DNA of 23,826 nt from Candidatus Puniceispirillum sp. (GCA_018668795.1 JABJBD010000088.1:1-23826); one strand, 5' to 3'; positions 15,303-23,684 are shown, counted from the first letter of the stretch. Translations and numbers: made by a program. Notes: generated by a model not told the origin, from the letters alone.

Positions 15303-15303
15303 A

Positions 15304-16089
15304 ATGAAGATTTGGTCGGGTAATACAAAGGCGATGTTGGCTGGTGCCGCTATTGCTTTTTTCCCAACAATTGCATCCGCTGCCGAGGCGAACCTCGCCA
15401 GCGATGACTATGTCGGAATTTCTTTCTGGCTTATTTCAATGGCACTTGTTGCCTCAACCGCATTCTTCTTTCTAGAGACACAGCGTGTTTCTGCAAAGTG
15501 GAAGACATCTCTTACAGTGTCCGGTCTGGTAACTTTGGTTGCTGCCGTTCACTATTTCTACATGCGTGACGTATGGGTCAGCACAGGCGATACACCAACT
15601 GTATATCGTTATATTGACTGGCTGATCACAGTGCCGCTTCTAATGGTCGAGTTTTACTTGATCCTGCGGGCTATCACGAATGTATCAGGTGGCGTTTTCT
15701 GGCGTCTGATGGTTGGTACTTTGGTCATGCTTGTCGGTGGTTACGCTGGCGAAGTCGGTTACATGGGTGCATGGCTTGGTTTCATCATCGGTATGGCTGG
15801 TTGGGCTTACATCTTGTATGAGATCTTTGCTGGTGAAGCTAGCCGGATTTCGGCAGAGCAGGCTCCTGAGTCTGTTAAGTCAGCCTTTTCAACTATGCGT
15901 TGGATTGTGACTATTGGTTGGGCAATTTACCCGATCGGTTACTTCTACGGTTATCTTGGAACAGGTGACCCGGCATCAGCTGCTGCGTCACTGAATGTCA
16001 TTTATAACTTGGCCGACGTGCTGAACAAAATTGCGTTCGGCGTCATTATCTGGAACGTTGCCGTTACAGAGAGCGAAGCGTCCAAGTAA
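15304..16089 (+). CDS. Proteorhodopsin, green-tuned light-driven proton pump
   Basis: Proteorhodopsin binds retinal and pumps protons outward across the inner membrane in light. The 261-residue protein starts with a signal peptide (about 1-26, ending ASA) followed by seven helices. Helix C reads YRYIDWLITVPLLMVEFYLIL and gives the pump residues R102, D105 (Schiff-base counterion), T109 and E116 (proton donor). H83 in AVHYFY is the partner of the counterion, and the retinal lysine is K242 in NLADVLNKIAFG, with D238 nearby. L113 occupies the spectral-tuning site (105 in the reference protein); leucine means green absorption, glutamine would mean blue. The helix E position that is glycine in carotenoid-antenna rhodopsins appears to be F160, so an antenna is unlikely. 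The gene is first in the retinal cluster and is followed by a UUCG hairpin. Confidence 0.98.
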   Translation: MKIWSGNTKAMLAGAAIAFFPTIASAAEANLASDDYVGISFWLISMALVASTAFFFLETQRVSAKWKTSLTVSGLVTLVAAVHYFYMRDVWVSTGDTPTVYRYIDWLITVPLLMVEFYLILRAITNVSGGVFWRLMVGTLVMLVGGYAGEVGYMGAWLGFIIGMAGWAYILYEIFAGEASRISAEQAPESVKSAFSTMRWIVTIGWAIYPIGYFYGYLGTGDPASAAASLNVIYNLADVLNKIAFGVIIWNVAVTESEASK

Positions 16090-16096
16090 TTTACTT

Positions 16097-16130
16097 ATGA
16101 GGCGGTCTTCGGATCGCCTCATTTACTTTC
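16097..16130 (+). terminator. UUCG-capped hairpin between proteorhodopsin and crtE
   Basis: ATGAGGCGGTC (16097-16107) pairs with GATCGCCTCAT (16112-16122), giving 11 bp with one G-U pair around a TTCG loop closed by C-G, the exceptionally stable cUUCGg tetraloop. TTACTTTC follows, a modest T-rich tail. It starts seven bases after the proteorhodopsin stop. It may be a partial terminator or an mRNA 3'-end stabiliser that lowers crt expression relative to proteorhodopsin. Confidence 0.75.
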
Positions 16131-16163
16131 CGCTGGTGATTACAAACATACAGGGGTAAGCAT

Positions 16164-17186
16164 ATGACTGTTCTTTCGGTCAAACATAATCCCATGCTTC
16201 GGGACGTTTATTCGCGCAGAAATGCCGATAGTGCCAACGCACAAATACTTCATGATTTTATTGTTAATAGGCTTCCCAAAGATGGGACGCAACTGGCTGA
16301 TGCCGCACGTCATCATTTTGCCAAGCCTGGTAAAATGCTCAGGGCAAAGATGGCGCTCAGCGCGGCAACACTTTTAAAAATTGATCAAGCGGCTGCATTA
16401 CATTGGTCAACCGCTATCGAGGTTCTACACAACGCATCACTGATTCACGACGATATTTGCGATGGTGATAAAATGCGGCGTGGCCGTGTGGCTGTTTGGG
16501 CTAAGTATGGCCGCGATGTTGCTTTGACACTTGGTGATTGGTTGATTGCGCTGGCATTCGAGCTGGCTGCCGAGGCAGCTCAACGTTCAAACACGCCGAT
16601 GCTAGTAAAAATACTGGCTAAACACATGGCAACCACAACAGCTGGCGAGGCGGCTGAATTTTCAATACAGTCAAGCTATAGCTGGAATAATTATTTAAGA
16701 ATTGCAGGAGATAAAACAGCGCCACTTCTGACAGCACCTCTTGAGGGCATTGCCGCGATGGCCTTGCATGGTGATACAGCGGGCACTATTGGCGCGTATT
16801 TCCGCCATCTTGGTGAGGCCTATCAGATTGCTAATGACATTCTGAATTTTTGCGCCGGAGATGGTGCTGAAGATTGCGGGTCGGATTTGGCACGACGGGC
16901 ACCCAATGCGGTCATTGTACTGTATCGGGAACATATTGATGCTAACGAGGCTGTTGCCTTTGATGCGTGGTGTAAAGAAGGAAGTAATGACAGCTTAATG
17001 TTCTGGTTGCAAAAAATTGTTGCGTCAGACGCGTTAATCCAAAGTGCTGGGCGAATGCAGAATATTCTCGACGAGTCGAAGCGTTGTGCAGCAGAAATGC
17101 CTGTCGAACTTCAAACCGCGATAGCGCCGGTGCAGGCTCTACTTGAAGCTGTATGTCATGAATCGGTTGCTGGACTTGCACACTAA
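16164..17186 (+). CDS. crtE: Geranylgeranyl diphosphate synthase
   Basis: CrtE condenses IPP with allylic diphosphates to the C20 GGPP, the carotenoid precursor. The 340-residue protein has the polyprenyl-synthase fold. KPGKMLRAK (54-62) is the IPP-binding block, and LIHDDICDGDKMRRGR (93-108) is the first aspartate-rich motif with D96, D97, D100 and D102. GDKTAPLLTAP (182-192) is the KT block. The second aspartate-rich motif, normally DDxxD, reads N224-D225-I-L-N228 in YQIANDILNF, so two of three metal-binding acids are replaced by asparagine. The C-terminal third is longer and less conserved. AGGGG precedes the ATG. It lies 74 bp after proteorhodopsin, beyond the hairpin, and starts the crt block. 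The product call rests mainly on context; a chain-length variant cannot be excluded. Confidence 0.92.
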   Translation: MTVLSVKHNPMLRDVYSRRNADSANAQILHDFIVNRLPKDGTQLADAARHHFAKPGKMLRAKMALSAATLLKIDQAAALHWSTAIEVLHNASLIHDDICDGDKMRRGRVAVWAKYGRDVALTLGDWLIALAFELAAEAAQRSNTPMLVKILAKHMATTTAGEAAEFSIQSSYSWNNYLRIAGDKTAPLLTAPLEGIAAMALHGDTAGTIGAYFRHLGEAYQIANDILNFCAGDGAEDCGSDLARRAPNAVIVLYREHIDANEAVAFDAWCKEGSNDSLMFWLQKIVASDALIQSAGRMQNILDESKRCAAEMPVELQTAIAPVQALLEAVCHESVAGLAH

Positions 17187-17232
17187 GCATCGCTTAAAGT
17201 CAGTTTAGTGAATTTTTAGTGATAAGTGTTTT

Positions 17233-18765
17233 ATGACGTCACATATGCCGGTAACGCCTTTGGATAGTGACTCTAGGGCGGGTGAGCATATTTTAGTCAT
17301 TGGTGCGGGCTTCGGGGGCATAGCGGCGGCCTTGCGAATGCGGGCCAAAGGCTTTGAGGTTACGCTGGTAGATAGATTATCAGCTATTGGTGGTCGCGCA
17401 CAGGTTTTTGAGCGTGGCGGTTTCAAACATGATGCAGGCCCAACTGTAATTACAGCACCGTTTCTGTTTGACGAATTATTTGAATTATTCGGCGAAAAAC
17501 GCGAAGATCATGTGGATTTCAGGCCGCTTGATCCATGGTATCGGTTTTATTTTCATGGTGGCCAGCAGTTCGATTATCGTCCGTCGGTCGAAGATACGAA
17601 TGACGAAATTCGGAAATTTTCAAAAAACGATGTCAAAGGATATGCGGCGCTTCTCAAGACCTCCAAGGCTATTTTTGATATTGGTTTTGAAAAACTTGCT
17701 GACAAACCATTTACAAAATTATGGACAATGCTGGCTCAAATTCCCAGCCTGTTACGTTTGAAAAGTTATCACTCGGTTGCAGGCATAGTGAACAGCCATA
17801 TCAAGCATCCGTTATTGCGGCAGGCTTTTTCAATTCATCCACTACTGGTTGGTGGCAACCCGTTCACGACCACATCAATCTATAGCCTTATTCACTATCT
17901 GGAACGGCGGTGGGGGGTATTTTTTTGCATGGGCGGCACAGGCCATCTTGTGGCAGCCTTGCATGATCTTTTGATCAGGGTTGGTGTGAAAATTGAATTG
18001 AATGTCGATATTGCCGAAATCACAATGCAGGGCGGTCGAGCAACAGGTGCTGTTGCTGAGGATGGCCGTCGGTTCACTGCAGATAGAGTCATCTGTAATG
18101 GCGATCCACCAACGGTTTACAGTCAGATGTTGCCTACTGAGAAGCACCGTAAAAAGCGGTTATTTCCTGATCGTTTGACGCATTACTCGATGGGGCTTTA
18201 TGTGTTGTTCTTTGGCACCAGAAGGCAATATCCAGACATTGCGCATCATACGATTTGGATGGGGCCACGTTATAAAGAGCTTTTGGCAGATATTTTTGAC
18301 AAAAAAATCCTGACTGATGACTTTTCCCTTTATGTGCATCGGCCAACAGCCACTGACGAAAGTTTTGCCCCACAAGGATGTGACAGTTTCTACGTGCTAT
18401 GCCCTGTGCCTAATCTGCGAGGTGATATTGACTGGGACGTCAAGGGACCTGAATTGCGTGACCGCATAATTGCCGCCTTGAGTGCCACGATCATGCCTGA
18501 CCTGGAAACGGTTATCAGTGATGATTTCTGGATGACACCGGAAGATTTCAAAAAGGATTACCGGTCAATGCATGGGGCAGGCTTCTCAATTGCTCCTATT
18601 TTTGTGCAATCGGCCTGGTTCCGCTATCATAATCGTGACCCGCATATTCCAAATTTGTATTTTGCGGCGGCTGGGGCGCATCCAGGTGCAGGAATGCCGG
18701 GCGTTTTATGCTCAGCAAAGGTTGTCGAGACATTGGTTGACGATGACGTAAGATTAAACAGGTAG
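17233..18765 (+). CDS. crtI: Phytoene desaturase (lycopene-forming)
   Basis: CrtI is a membrane-associated FAD enzyme that desaturates phytoene in four steps to lycopene. The 510-residue length is normal. The FAD-binding Rossmann motif is VIGAGFGGIAAALRMRAKG (22-40), followed by VDRLSAIGGRAQVF and HDAGPTVITAP. The C-terminal signature NLYFAAAGAHPGAGMPGVL followed by CSAK is the standard bacterial CrtI pattern. The ATG at 17233 has no good ribosome site; another ATG at 17245 is in frame. The gene follows crtE by 46 bp and crtB by convention comes next after 6 bp. Family members with three or four desaturations look alike; the presence of crtY downstream supports lycopene as product. Confidence 0.97.
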   Translation: MTSHMPVTPLDSDSRAGEHILVIGAGFGGIAAALRMRAKGFEVTLVDRLSAIGGRAQVFERGGFKHDAGPTVITAPFLFDELFELFGEKREDHVDFRPLDPWYRFYFHGGQQFDYRPSVEDTNDEIRKFSKNDVKGYAALLKTSKAIFDIGFEKLADKPFTKLWTMLAQIPSLLRLKSYHSVAGIVNSHIKHPLLRQAFSIHPLLVGGNPFTTTSIYSLIHYLERRWGVFFCMGGTGHLVAALHDLLIRVGVKIELNVDIAEITMQGGRATGAVAEDGRRFTADRVICNGDPPTVYSQMLPTEKHRKKRLFPDRLTHYSMGLYVLFFGTRRQYPDIAHHTIWMGPRYKELLADIFDKKILTDDFSLYVHRPTATDESFAPQGCDSFYVLCPVPNLRGDIDWDVKGPELRDRIIAALSATIMPDLETVISDDFWMTPEDFKKDYRSMHGAGFSIAPIFVQSAWFRYHNRDPHIPNLYFAAAGAHPGAGMPGVLCSAKVVETLVDDDVRLNR

Positions 18766-18771
18766 TGTTGC

Positions 18772-19707
18772 ATGAATGTTCAGCAAACCAGCATGCATAT
18801 CAATGAAGAATTGCCGCCAGAGCAATCGCTTGCCAGAAATGGCAGAAGTTTCAACTGGGCAAAATGGTTTCTTGGCAATGAAATGGGTAAAAGTGCTGCC
18901 CAGCTATATAGCTTCTGCCGTTTACTTGATGACATGGCTGACGGTGACATCCCAGATGGGCAAACAAGGCTTGTGGCTGTTCGAGATGGTCTGTTAACCA
19001 GCAATCCAACAGCAGACCGCGCGTTGACCGCCTTTTATCCATTTATGCAGGACAAGAATATCGATGGTGATGTGGTGCTGGCGCTGATTGATGGTTTGCT
19101 TGCGGATCAGAATGTTGTTGCCATGAACAACGAAGACGAATTGCTTCGTTATGCTTATCGTGTGGCAGGCACTGTTGGTCTGATGATGTGCAAAGTACTG
19201 AATTGTCATAATCCGGCGGCACTTGCCCATGCTATTGATCTTGGTATCGCTATGCAGTTCACCAATATTGCCCGTGATGTGCTAGAGGACGCATCGATGG
19301 GGCGGCGCTATTTGCCAGCATCATGGGTTGAAAATATGACTGCTGATGAGATTTTGGCCACATCACGCTCCCAGAACACAGCCAGAATAGAAATTATTGC
19401 CAATGGCGTTAACCGTCTGTTGGCGCTTGCCGAAGTCTATTATACAAGTGGCCGTCAAGGGTTGACCTATTTACCGTTACGCGCACATATCTCGATTGCC
19501 GTAGCAAGACAGGTGTATCGGCAGATTGGCGTACAGCTGAAAAAGCGGGACACATCTTGGCAAGACGGGCGCCAGCATACGAATATGCTTTCCAAATTTG
19601 TCTGCACTTCACAGGCGATGGAAAGTCTAGTTTTACGCTTATCGAAACGCCCAGAGCATAATAAAAACCTTCATTTTGCTTTGGCTGGACTGCCCCATGT
19701 TAGCTGA
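18772..19707 (+). CDS. crtB: Phytoene synthase
   Basis: CrtB joins two GGPP head-to-head into 15-cis-phytoene. The 311-residue protein carries both aspartate-rich motifs: YSFCRLLDDMAD (46-57, with D53, D54, D57) and FTNIARDVLEDASMGRRYLP (163-182, with D169 and D173). YRVAGTVGLMM lies at 129-139. The first motif is RLLDDMAD where RxxDDxxD is usual, so it is intact. It starts 6 bp after crtI, and its last 11 bp overlap the crtY start, implying translational coupling. The 30-residue extension before the first helix is not conserved and gives no extra function. Confidence 0.97.
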   Translation: MNVQQTSMHINEELPPEQSLARNGRSFNWAKWFLGNEMGKSAAQLYSFCRLLDDMADGDIPDGQTRLVAVRDGLLTSNPTADRALTAFYPFMQDKNIDGDVVLALIDGLLADQNVVAMNNEDELLRYAYRVAGTVGLMMCKVLNCHNPAALAHAIDLGIAMQFTNIARDVLEDASMGRRYLPASWVENMTADEILATSRSQNTARIEIIANGVNRLLALAEVYYTSGRQGLTYLPLRAHISIAVARQVYRQIGVQLKKRDTSWQDGRQHTNMLSKFVCTSQAMESLVLRLSKRPEHNKNLHFALAGLPHVS

Positions 19708-20812
19708 GAACACATCACTATCGCTCGACATTACAGAGTCAAAAAAGGATATAGCCGTTATTGGTGCTGGTTGCGCTGGCCTATCGCTTGCCGCCAAGGC
19801 CAATGAATTACCAAGCGCAAAACTTCACATCATCACCCCGCCACATCATGCTCATGCAGATCATGTCTGGGGGTTCTGGGCTATGGACTGGCTCAATCAG
19901 GTGCGTCCGCTAGTGCGAAAAAGCTGGCATAAATGGTCTATCGTTAACGAACAGACTAATCATGTCATGCACTCAGATCACCATCCTTATCAGGCTATAA
20001 GCCGCCACCAATGGCTGGCACAATGTCGTGATCAAGCCACTATGCATGGGGTAAATTTTCACGAAAGTCTGGACGCCGCAAATCTGGGCGCAGGTGCCGA
20101 AATATTTGATAGTCGTCCGCCAAAGGTGGCAGATGGCGTCATGCTTCAGCATTTTACCGGTTTTGAGGTGCGTGCACCGGCAGGAAGTTTTGATGATAGC
20201 ACAGCCATATTGATGGATTTTCGCTGTGATCAATCCCGCGGTATGCATTTTATCTATTGCCTCCCTTTTTCGGATCGTGATGCGCTTGTTGAATCAACCA
20301 TGTTTTCGTCCCAACAAGCACCAATAGATTTTTATGAAACGGCGATAGCTGACTGGTTAGGCAAGATCGCCAGAATCACTGATTTTGAAATTACACGGCG
20401 TGAAACAGGGATGATCCCGCTTGGGTTTTTTGCACGTCATGATCCTGCCTTGCCCGGGATTGGTGCTAATGCAGGCGCCATTCGGCCATCCAGTGGCTAT
20501 GCTTTTGCATTTATTCAGAAACAGATAGACCATGCGCTAACCCAGATAAAAGCGGGAAGACCTCTAGCCTTTGAAACACCGCATCGTAAGATTGATCTAT
20601 GGATGGATCGTATCTTTTTGTCGGTGTTGCGGCATCAACCCCAGATAGCACCGCGAATATTTAGCGCGATGGCCAGCCGTTTGAATGGCGATGAATTTGC
20701 CATGTTCCTGAGTGGTGAGGCAACGACGGGGCTTCGGCTTAAAGTGATTTTGGCTATGCCGATATGGCCGTTTCTATGCGCCTTGTTTAGACCTGAGCCT
20801 GATGCGTCATGA
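19697..20812 (+). CDS. crtY: Lycopene beta-cyclase, CrtY type
   Basis: CrtY closes both ends of lycopene to give beta-carotene, the substrate of Blh. The 371-residue protein has an N-terminal dinucleotide motif VIGAGCAGLSLA (21-32), then HVWGFWAMDW, resembling the SxxWxF block of CrtY, and a middle FIYCLPFSDRDALVESTMFS block that corresponds to the family's LxxxxxLVExTxxS segment. RETGMIPLG and GANAGAIRPSSGYAFAFIQ follow, the latter typical for bacterial cyclases. The ATG at 19697 overlaps the end of crtB by 11 bp; a TTG at 19676 would overlap more and is less likely. The stop overlaps the blh start as ATGA. It is the most divergent member of the crt set but its position leaves little doubt. 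Confidence 0.93.
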   Translation: MLAENTSLSLDITESKKDIAVIGAGCAGLSLAAKANELPSAKLHIITPPHHAHADHVWGFWAMDWLNQVRPLVRKSWHKWSIVNEQTNHVMHSDHHPYQAISRHQWLAQCRDQATMHGVNFHESLDAANLGAGAEIFDSRPPKVADGVMLQHFTGFEVRAPAGSFDDSTAILMDFRCDQSRGMHFIYCLPFSDRDALVESTMFSSQQAPIDFYETAIADWLGKIARITDFEITRRETGMIPLGFFARHDPALPGIGANAGAIRPSSGYAFAFIQKQIDHALTQIKAGRPLAFETPHRKIDLWMDRIFLSVLRHQPQIAPRIFSAMASRLNGDEFAMFLSGEATTGLRLKVILAMPIWPFLCALFRPEPDAS

Positions 20813-21753
20813 TTATTGAAACACTCACATCTTTTCTTGATGCAACCAGCCTTGGGTGGGCCAGTTTGATAGGGCTTGTGGCGGTTGTTTTTATAGGCTT
20901 GCCACATGGTGCTTTTGACGGTGCTGTGGCAATGGCGCTTGGATGGGCAAAACGTCCATGGATGATGCTGGCCTTTGTTATTGGCTATCTAGCTTTGGCC
21001 GCTTTGGTTATTATCTTCTGGCTGGCATTTCCTAGCTTGGCTTTGGTTGCATTTCTGGGCATCAGCCTGATTCATTTTGGTTTGGGTGATGCGATACGAG
21101 GTGTGGGCATTGCGCCACTGGTTCAGGCCATTGCGCATGGTGGCATGGTGATTGTGGGAATCAGCCTGTTCCACAAAGGCGACGTTGATATTATCTTAAG
21201 CTATCTGACAGGTGGCAATACCGCGGTCATCTGGATGTTTATCGAACAGGCATCTTATGTCATAGGATTGGCATTTATTATCTATCTTGTTATGGCAATT
21301 GCGCGTCCGGCTTTGCGTCCACGTTTATTTGAAATCTTCTGCCTTGGTTTCATTTTTTATATGTTGCCCCCTTTGGCGGGGTTTGCCTTCTATTTCTGCA
21401 TGGTGCATACACCGCGCCATTTGTTTCGTATTTGGCGTCAGCTAAGCCAGCAGAATTTTGGGCGTAAATCAATGCTGTCGATGGCGGCGGTCTTTACTGT
21501 TGCAAGCTGGCTGGCTGGTGGCATCGCGCTGTGGATGATACCACAATCCATGTCTGCTGATGCGCATCTTGTGCGCGTCATCTTCATTGGCTTGGCGGCC
21601 TTGACTGTGCCACATATGTTGCTTGTCGATGGTTTGTTCCGGCGGCACCAGGCACGCCCACAAGGGGCTTCAGACAAAATGTGGACAAACGGCGTCAACT
21701 TCACGCTTGATAGTGGGCAAGATAATAACCCCAAAGGACATAATGATGCGTGA
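20809..21753 (+). CDS. blh: Beta-carotene 15,15'-dioxygenase, Brp/Blh family
   Basis: Blh cleaves beta-carotene symmetrically with O2 into two retinal molecules, the chromophore of the upstream proteorhodopsin. The 314-residue integral membrane protein has many hydrophobic helices and the conserved iron-ligand histidines of the family: H33 in GLPHGAFD, H89 in IHFGLGD, H200 and H204 in HTPRH, and H269 in TVPHMLLVD. Its ATG overlaps the crtY stop by four bases. The last 35 residues after the final helix are polar and poorly conserved, and the 3' end overlaps the fni start. Co-location with proteorhodopsin and crtEIBY makes the assignment secure. Confidence 0.97.
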   Translation: MIIETLTSFLDATSLGWASLIGLVAVVFIGLPHGAFDGAVAMALGWAKRPWMMLAFVIGYLALAALVIIFWLAFPSLALVAFLGISLIHFGLGDAIRGVGIAPLVQAIAHGGMVIVGISLFHKGDVDIILSYLTGGNTAVIWMFIEQASYVIGLAFIIYLVMAIARPALRPRLFEIFCLGFIFYMLPPLAGFAFYFCMVHTPRHLFRIWRQLSQQNFGRKSMLSMAAVFTVASWLAGGIALWMIPQSMSADAHLVRVIFIGLAALTVPHMLLVDGLFRRHQARPQGASDKMWTNGVNFTLDSGQDNNPKGHNDA

Positions 21754-22822
21754 CCAGACTCCCTCACTGCCCAATATATCTGATCGCAAAGACACGCATC
21801 TTGATTTGGCCATGTCGCCGCTGGCACAAGCGGGAATCAACAACAGTATGGACCGTCTTCGTTTGACGCATTGTGCGATGCCCGAATGTGATCTGGATAC
21901 GGTTAATATTGCGACGCAATTTCTGGGCTATGATTTGTCGGCCCCCCTTTTTATTGGTGCGATGACTGGCGGTACAAAGCGGGCAGATAATATCAATGCC
22001 GCCCTTGCTGAAGCGGCACAGTCACAGCTGGTGGCCTTGGCTGTTGGGTCTCAGCGTGCTGGACTCGAAAATGGCTCCTCATTGAGGCATTTGCGTGCGC
22101 TTGCACCGAATATTCCGATTATCGGCAATCTTGGTGGCACTCAGCTTGCTGGCGATAAGGGACTGGATCTGGCAAAAGCTGCGGTTGACGATTTACAGGC
22201 AGATGCCTTGGCCATTCATCTAAATCCGTTACAAGAAGCTGTTCAGCCTGAGGGTGATCGTGATTGGCGCGGGATTGCCGCTGCGATTGAGCAGGCTGTT
22301 GTAGAACTGCCAGTCCCCATTATAGTTAAAGAGGTGGGTGCAGGCATTAATGCGTCTTTGGCGCACCGCCTATTTGAAATGGGGGTTATGGGCGTTGATG
22401 TTGCTGGCCTTGGTGGCACTAACTGGACACGCATCGAAGCAGCGCGCATCGCCGATGATGAAGCTGCGCTTTTTGCGCCCTTTCTTGATTGGGGATTGCC
22501 GACACTTGAATGTCTGATTGACGTTTGCAAACATTGTCCAAACAATCACATCATCGCTTCAGGCGGCATTCGGCATGGTCTGGATGTTGCCAAGGCTTTA
22601 TGGGTTGGCGCGTCGATGGTGTCGATGGCTGGACCGATGCTCAAAATGCTGATCGATATGACCAGCGATGAAACGCAAGTTGAAACAAAAGCCGAAACAC
22701 TGTCACCCGACGCGCTTTCAACAGCATTGATGAACTGGCAAAAACAGCTAAGACTCGCCTTATTTCTGACCGGATCAGCTAATATTGCCAGTCTGCGTCA
22801 AGCCGGTGCTGAATTGATCTAG
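21743..22822 (+). CDS. fni: Isopentenyl-diphosphate delta-isomerase, type II (FMN-dependent)
   Basis: The type II enzyme interconverts IPP and DMAPP with reduced FMN and Mg, supplying both starters for CrtE. The 359-residue protein has SDRKDTHLDLA at the N-terminus, FIGAMTGGTKRADNIN, VGSQRAGLE, IGNLGGTQ, the HLNPLQEAVQPEGDRDW block that includes the catalytic Gln and metal Glu, IVKEVGAGI, VDVAGLGGTNW and ASGGIRHGLDVAKAL, all typical of Fni. Tandem ATGs at 21743 and 21746 follow AAAGGA. The second has the better spacing (seven bases), so the true protein may be one residue shorter. The start overlaps the end of blh by 8-11 bp. It is the last gene of the retinal operon. It is unrelated to the Nudix-type Idi1. 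Confidence 0.96.
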   Translation: MMRDQTPSLPNISDRKDTHLDLAMSPLAQAGINNSMDRLRLTHCAMPECDLDTVNIATQFLGYDLSAPLFIGAMTGGTKRADNINAALAEAAQSQLVALAVGSQRAGLENGSSLRHLRALAPNIPIIGNLGGTQLAGDKGLDLAKAAVDDLQADALAIHLNPLQEAVQPEGDRDWRGIAAAIEQAVVELPVPIIVKEVGAGINASLAHRLFEMGVMGVDVAGLGGTNWTRIEAARIADDEAALFAPFLDWGLPTLECLIDVCKHCPNNHIIASGGIRHGLDVAKALWVGASMVSMAGPMLKMLIDMTSDETQVETKAETLSPDALSTALMNWQKQLRLALFLTGSANIASLRQAGAELI

Positions 22823-22904
22823 GGTTTTATCGGGCTTGGCCATCACCACAGCGTAATATCTGATTCTATGGCAATGAATGCTGCATTAAAGGCGGCAAAG
22901 CAAG

Positions 22905-23684
22905 CTAGGCAAAAAGAGCATCCGAAATGATCTTGGCTGACTCGGACAGCAACTTATATTTATCGCGCGCGTCTTGTTCCGAAAAACGTTGCTTGGGGCC
23001 ATGCACAGCAAGGGCGGCATAAAACCGGCCTTTGGGATCACGGACAGGCACTGCAATGGCAACCATATCATCATGAAATTCTTCACGGTCTATCGCATAG
23101 CCATTTTGGCTAATCTGTTTTAACTCGGCGTTTAACGAGTTGATACTGGCATGCGTGCGTTCGGTAAAGATTTCCATTTTCAAACCGGCAATCAACGCTT
23201 GGCGTATTTTGGGCTTTAGGTTTGACAGATATACTTTGCCGCTGGCCGTACAATGAAAGGGAACATGCGTGCCAATCGGCAGAAGAATACGAAATGGCCA
23301 GTTAGTCTCAACACGGTCAATATAGCGCATACCGTCACTTTCCGGCATTACAAAATTGACAGTTTCACCCACTTCTCGGGCAATTTTAAGTAGCACTTGA
23401 TGTCGGGTTACTTGACTTGCTGACAAACCAACCAGCCCTGATGTGAGTTGTAAAAGCCGGGTTCCGGTTTGCAATCGCCGTCCAATTTTTTCCAGATAAC
23501 CTTCGGATACCATAGTTTGGCATAGCCGATGCGTGGTCTGTTTTGGCCAGCCAAGATGGTCGGTAATTTCGGTTGGTGTCATTGGTTTGCCAATTTCGGC
23601 AAGCACTTCCATGATTCGCAACGTACGTAAATTTGGCGCGACTTTGCTAGCTGTTTCTGTATCAAGTGACGTTAAGTCGTTCAT
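22905..23684 (-). CDS. IclR-family transcriptional regulator
   Basis: The 259-residue protein has an N-terminal winged helix-turn-helix (about 18-80: LRIMEVLAEIGKPMTPTEIT, DHLGWPKQTTHRLCQTMVSE, GYLEK) and a C-terminal IclR effector domain. That domain includes GMRYIDRVETNWPFR, HVPFHCTASGKVYLS (about 145-159), GYAIDREEFHDDMVAIAVPV and RDPKGRFYAALAVHG. IclR proteins usually repress or activate neighbouring catabolic genes in response to a small organic acid. It converges on the retinal operon with an 82-bp gap and its upstream side faces the right edge. The likely targets are therefore divergent genes beyond the window, not the retinal genes. GAGAT precedes the ATG. The family is certain, the ligand unknown. 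Confidence 0.95.
   Translation of the reverse strand: MNDLTSLDTETASKVAPNLRTLRIMEVLAEIGKPMTPTEITDHLGWPKQTTHRLCQTMVSEGYLEKIGRRLQTGTRLLQLTSGLVGLSASQVTRHQVLLKIAREVGETVNFVMPESDGMRYIDRVETNWPFRILLPIGTHVPFHCTASGKVYLSNLKPKIRQALIAGLKMEIFTERTHASINSLNAELKQISQNGYAIDREEFHDDMVAIAVPVRDPKGRFYAALAVHGPKQRFSEQDARDKYKLLSESAKIISDALFA

Larger units (their letters stand above)
14887..15303. other. 417-bp regulatory/leader region upstream of proteorhodopsin
   Basis: No protein of normal size fits here and the centre is very AT-rich (about 15030-15160). The first part has an imperfect stem-loop (14898-14952) after the AraC-type gene but no T run. The second half has a 7+7 dyad at 15173-15192, a possible but weak promoter (TTGAAG at 15194-15199, ATACTT at 15217-15222, 17-bp spacing), a short open frame 15213-15302, and a strong ribosome site directly before proteorhodopsin. 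I recognise no known riboswitch or tRNA. Confidence 0.6.
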
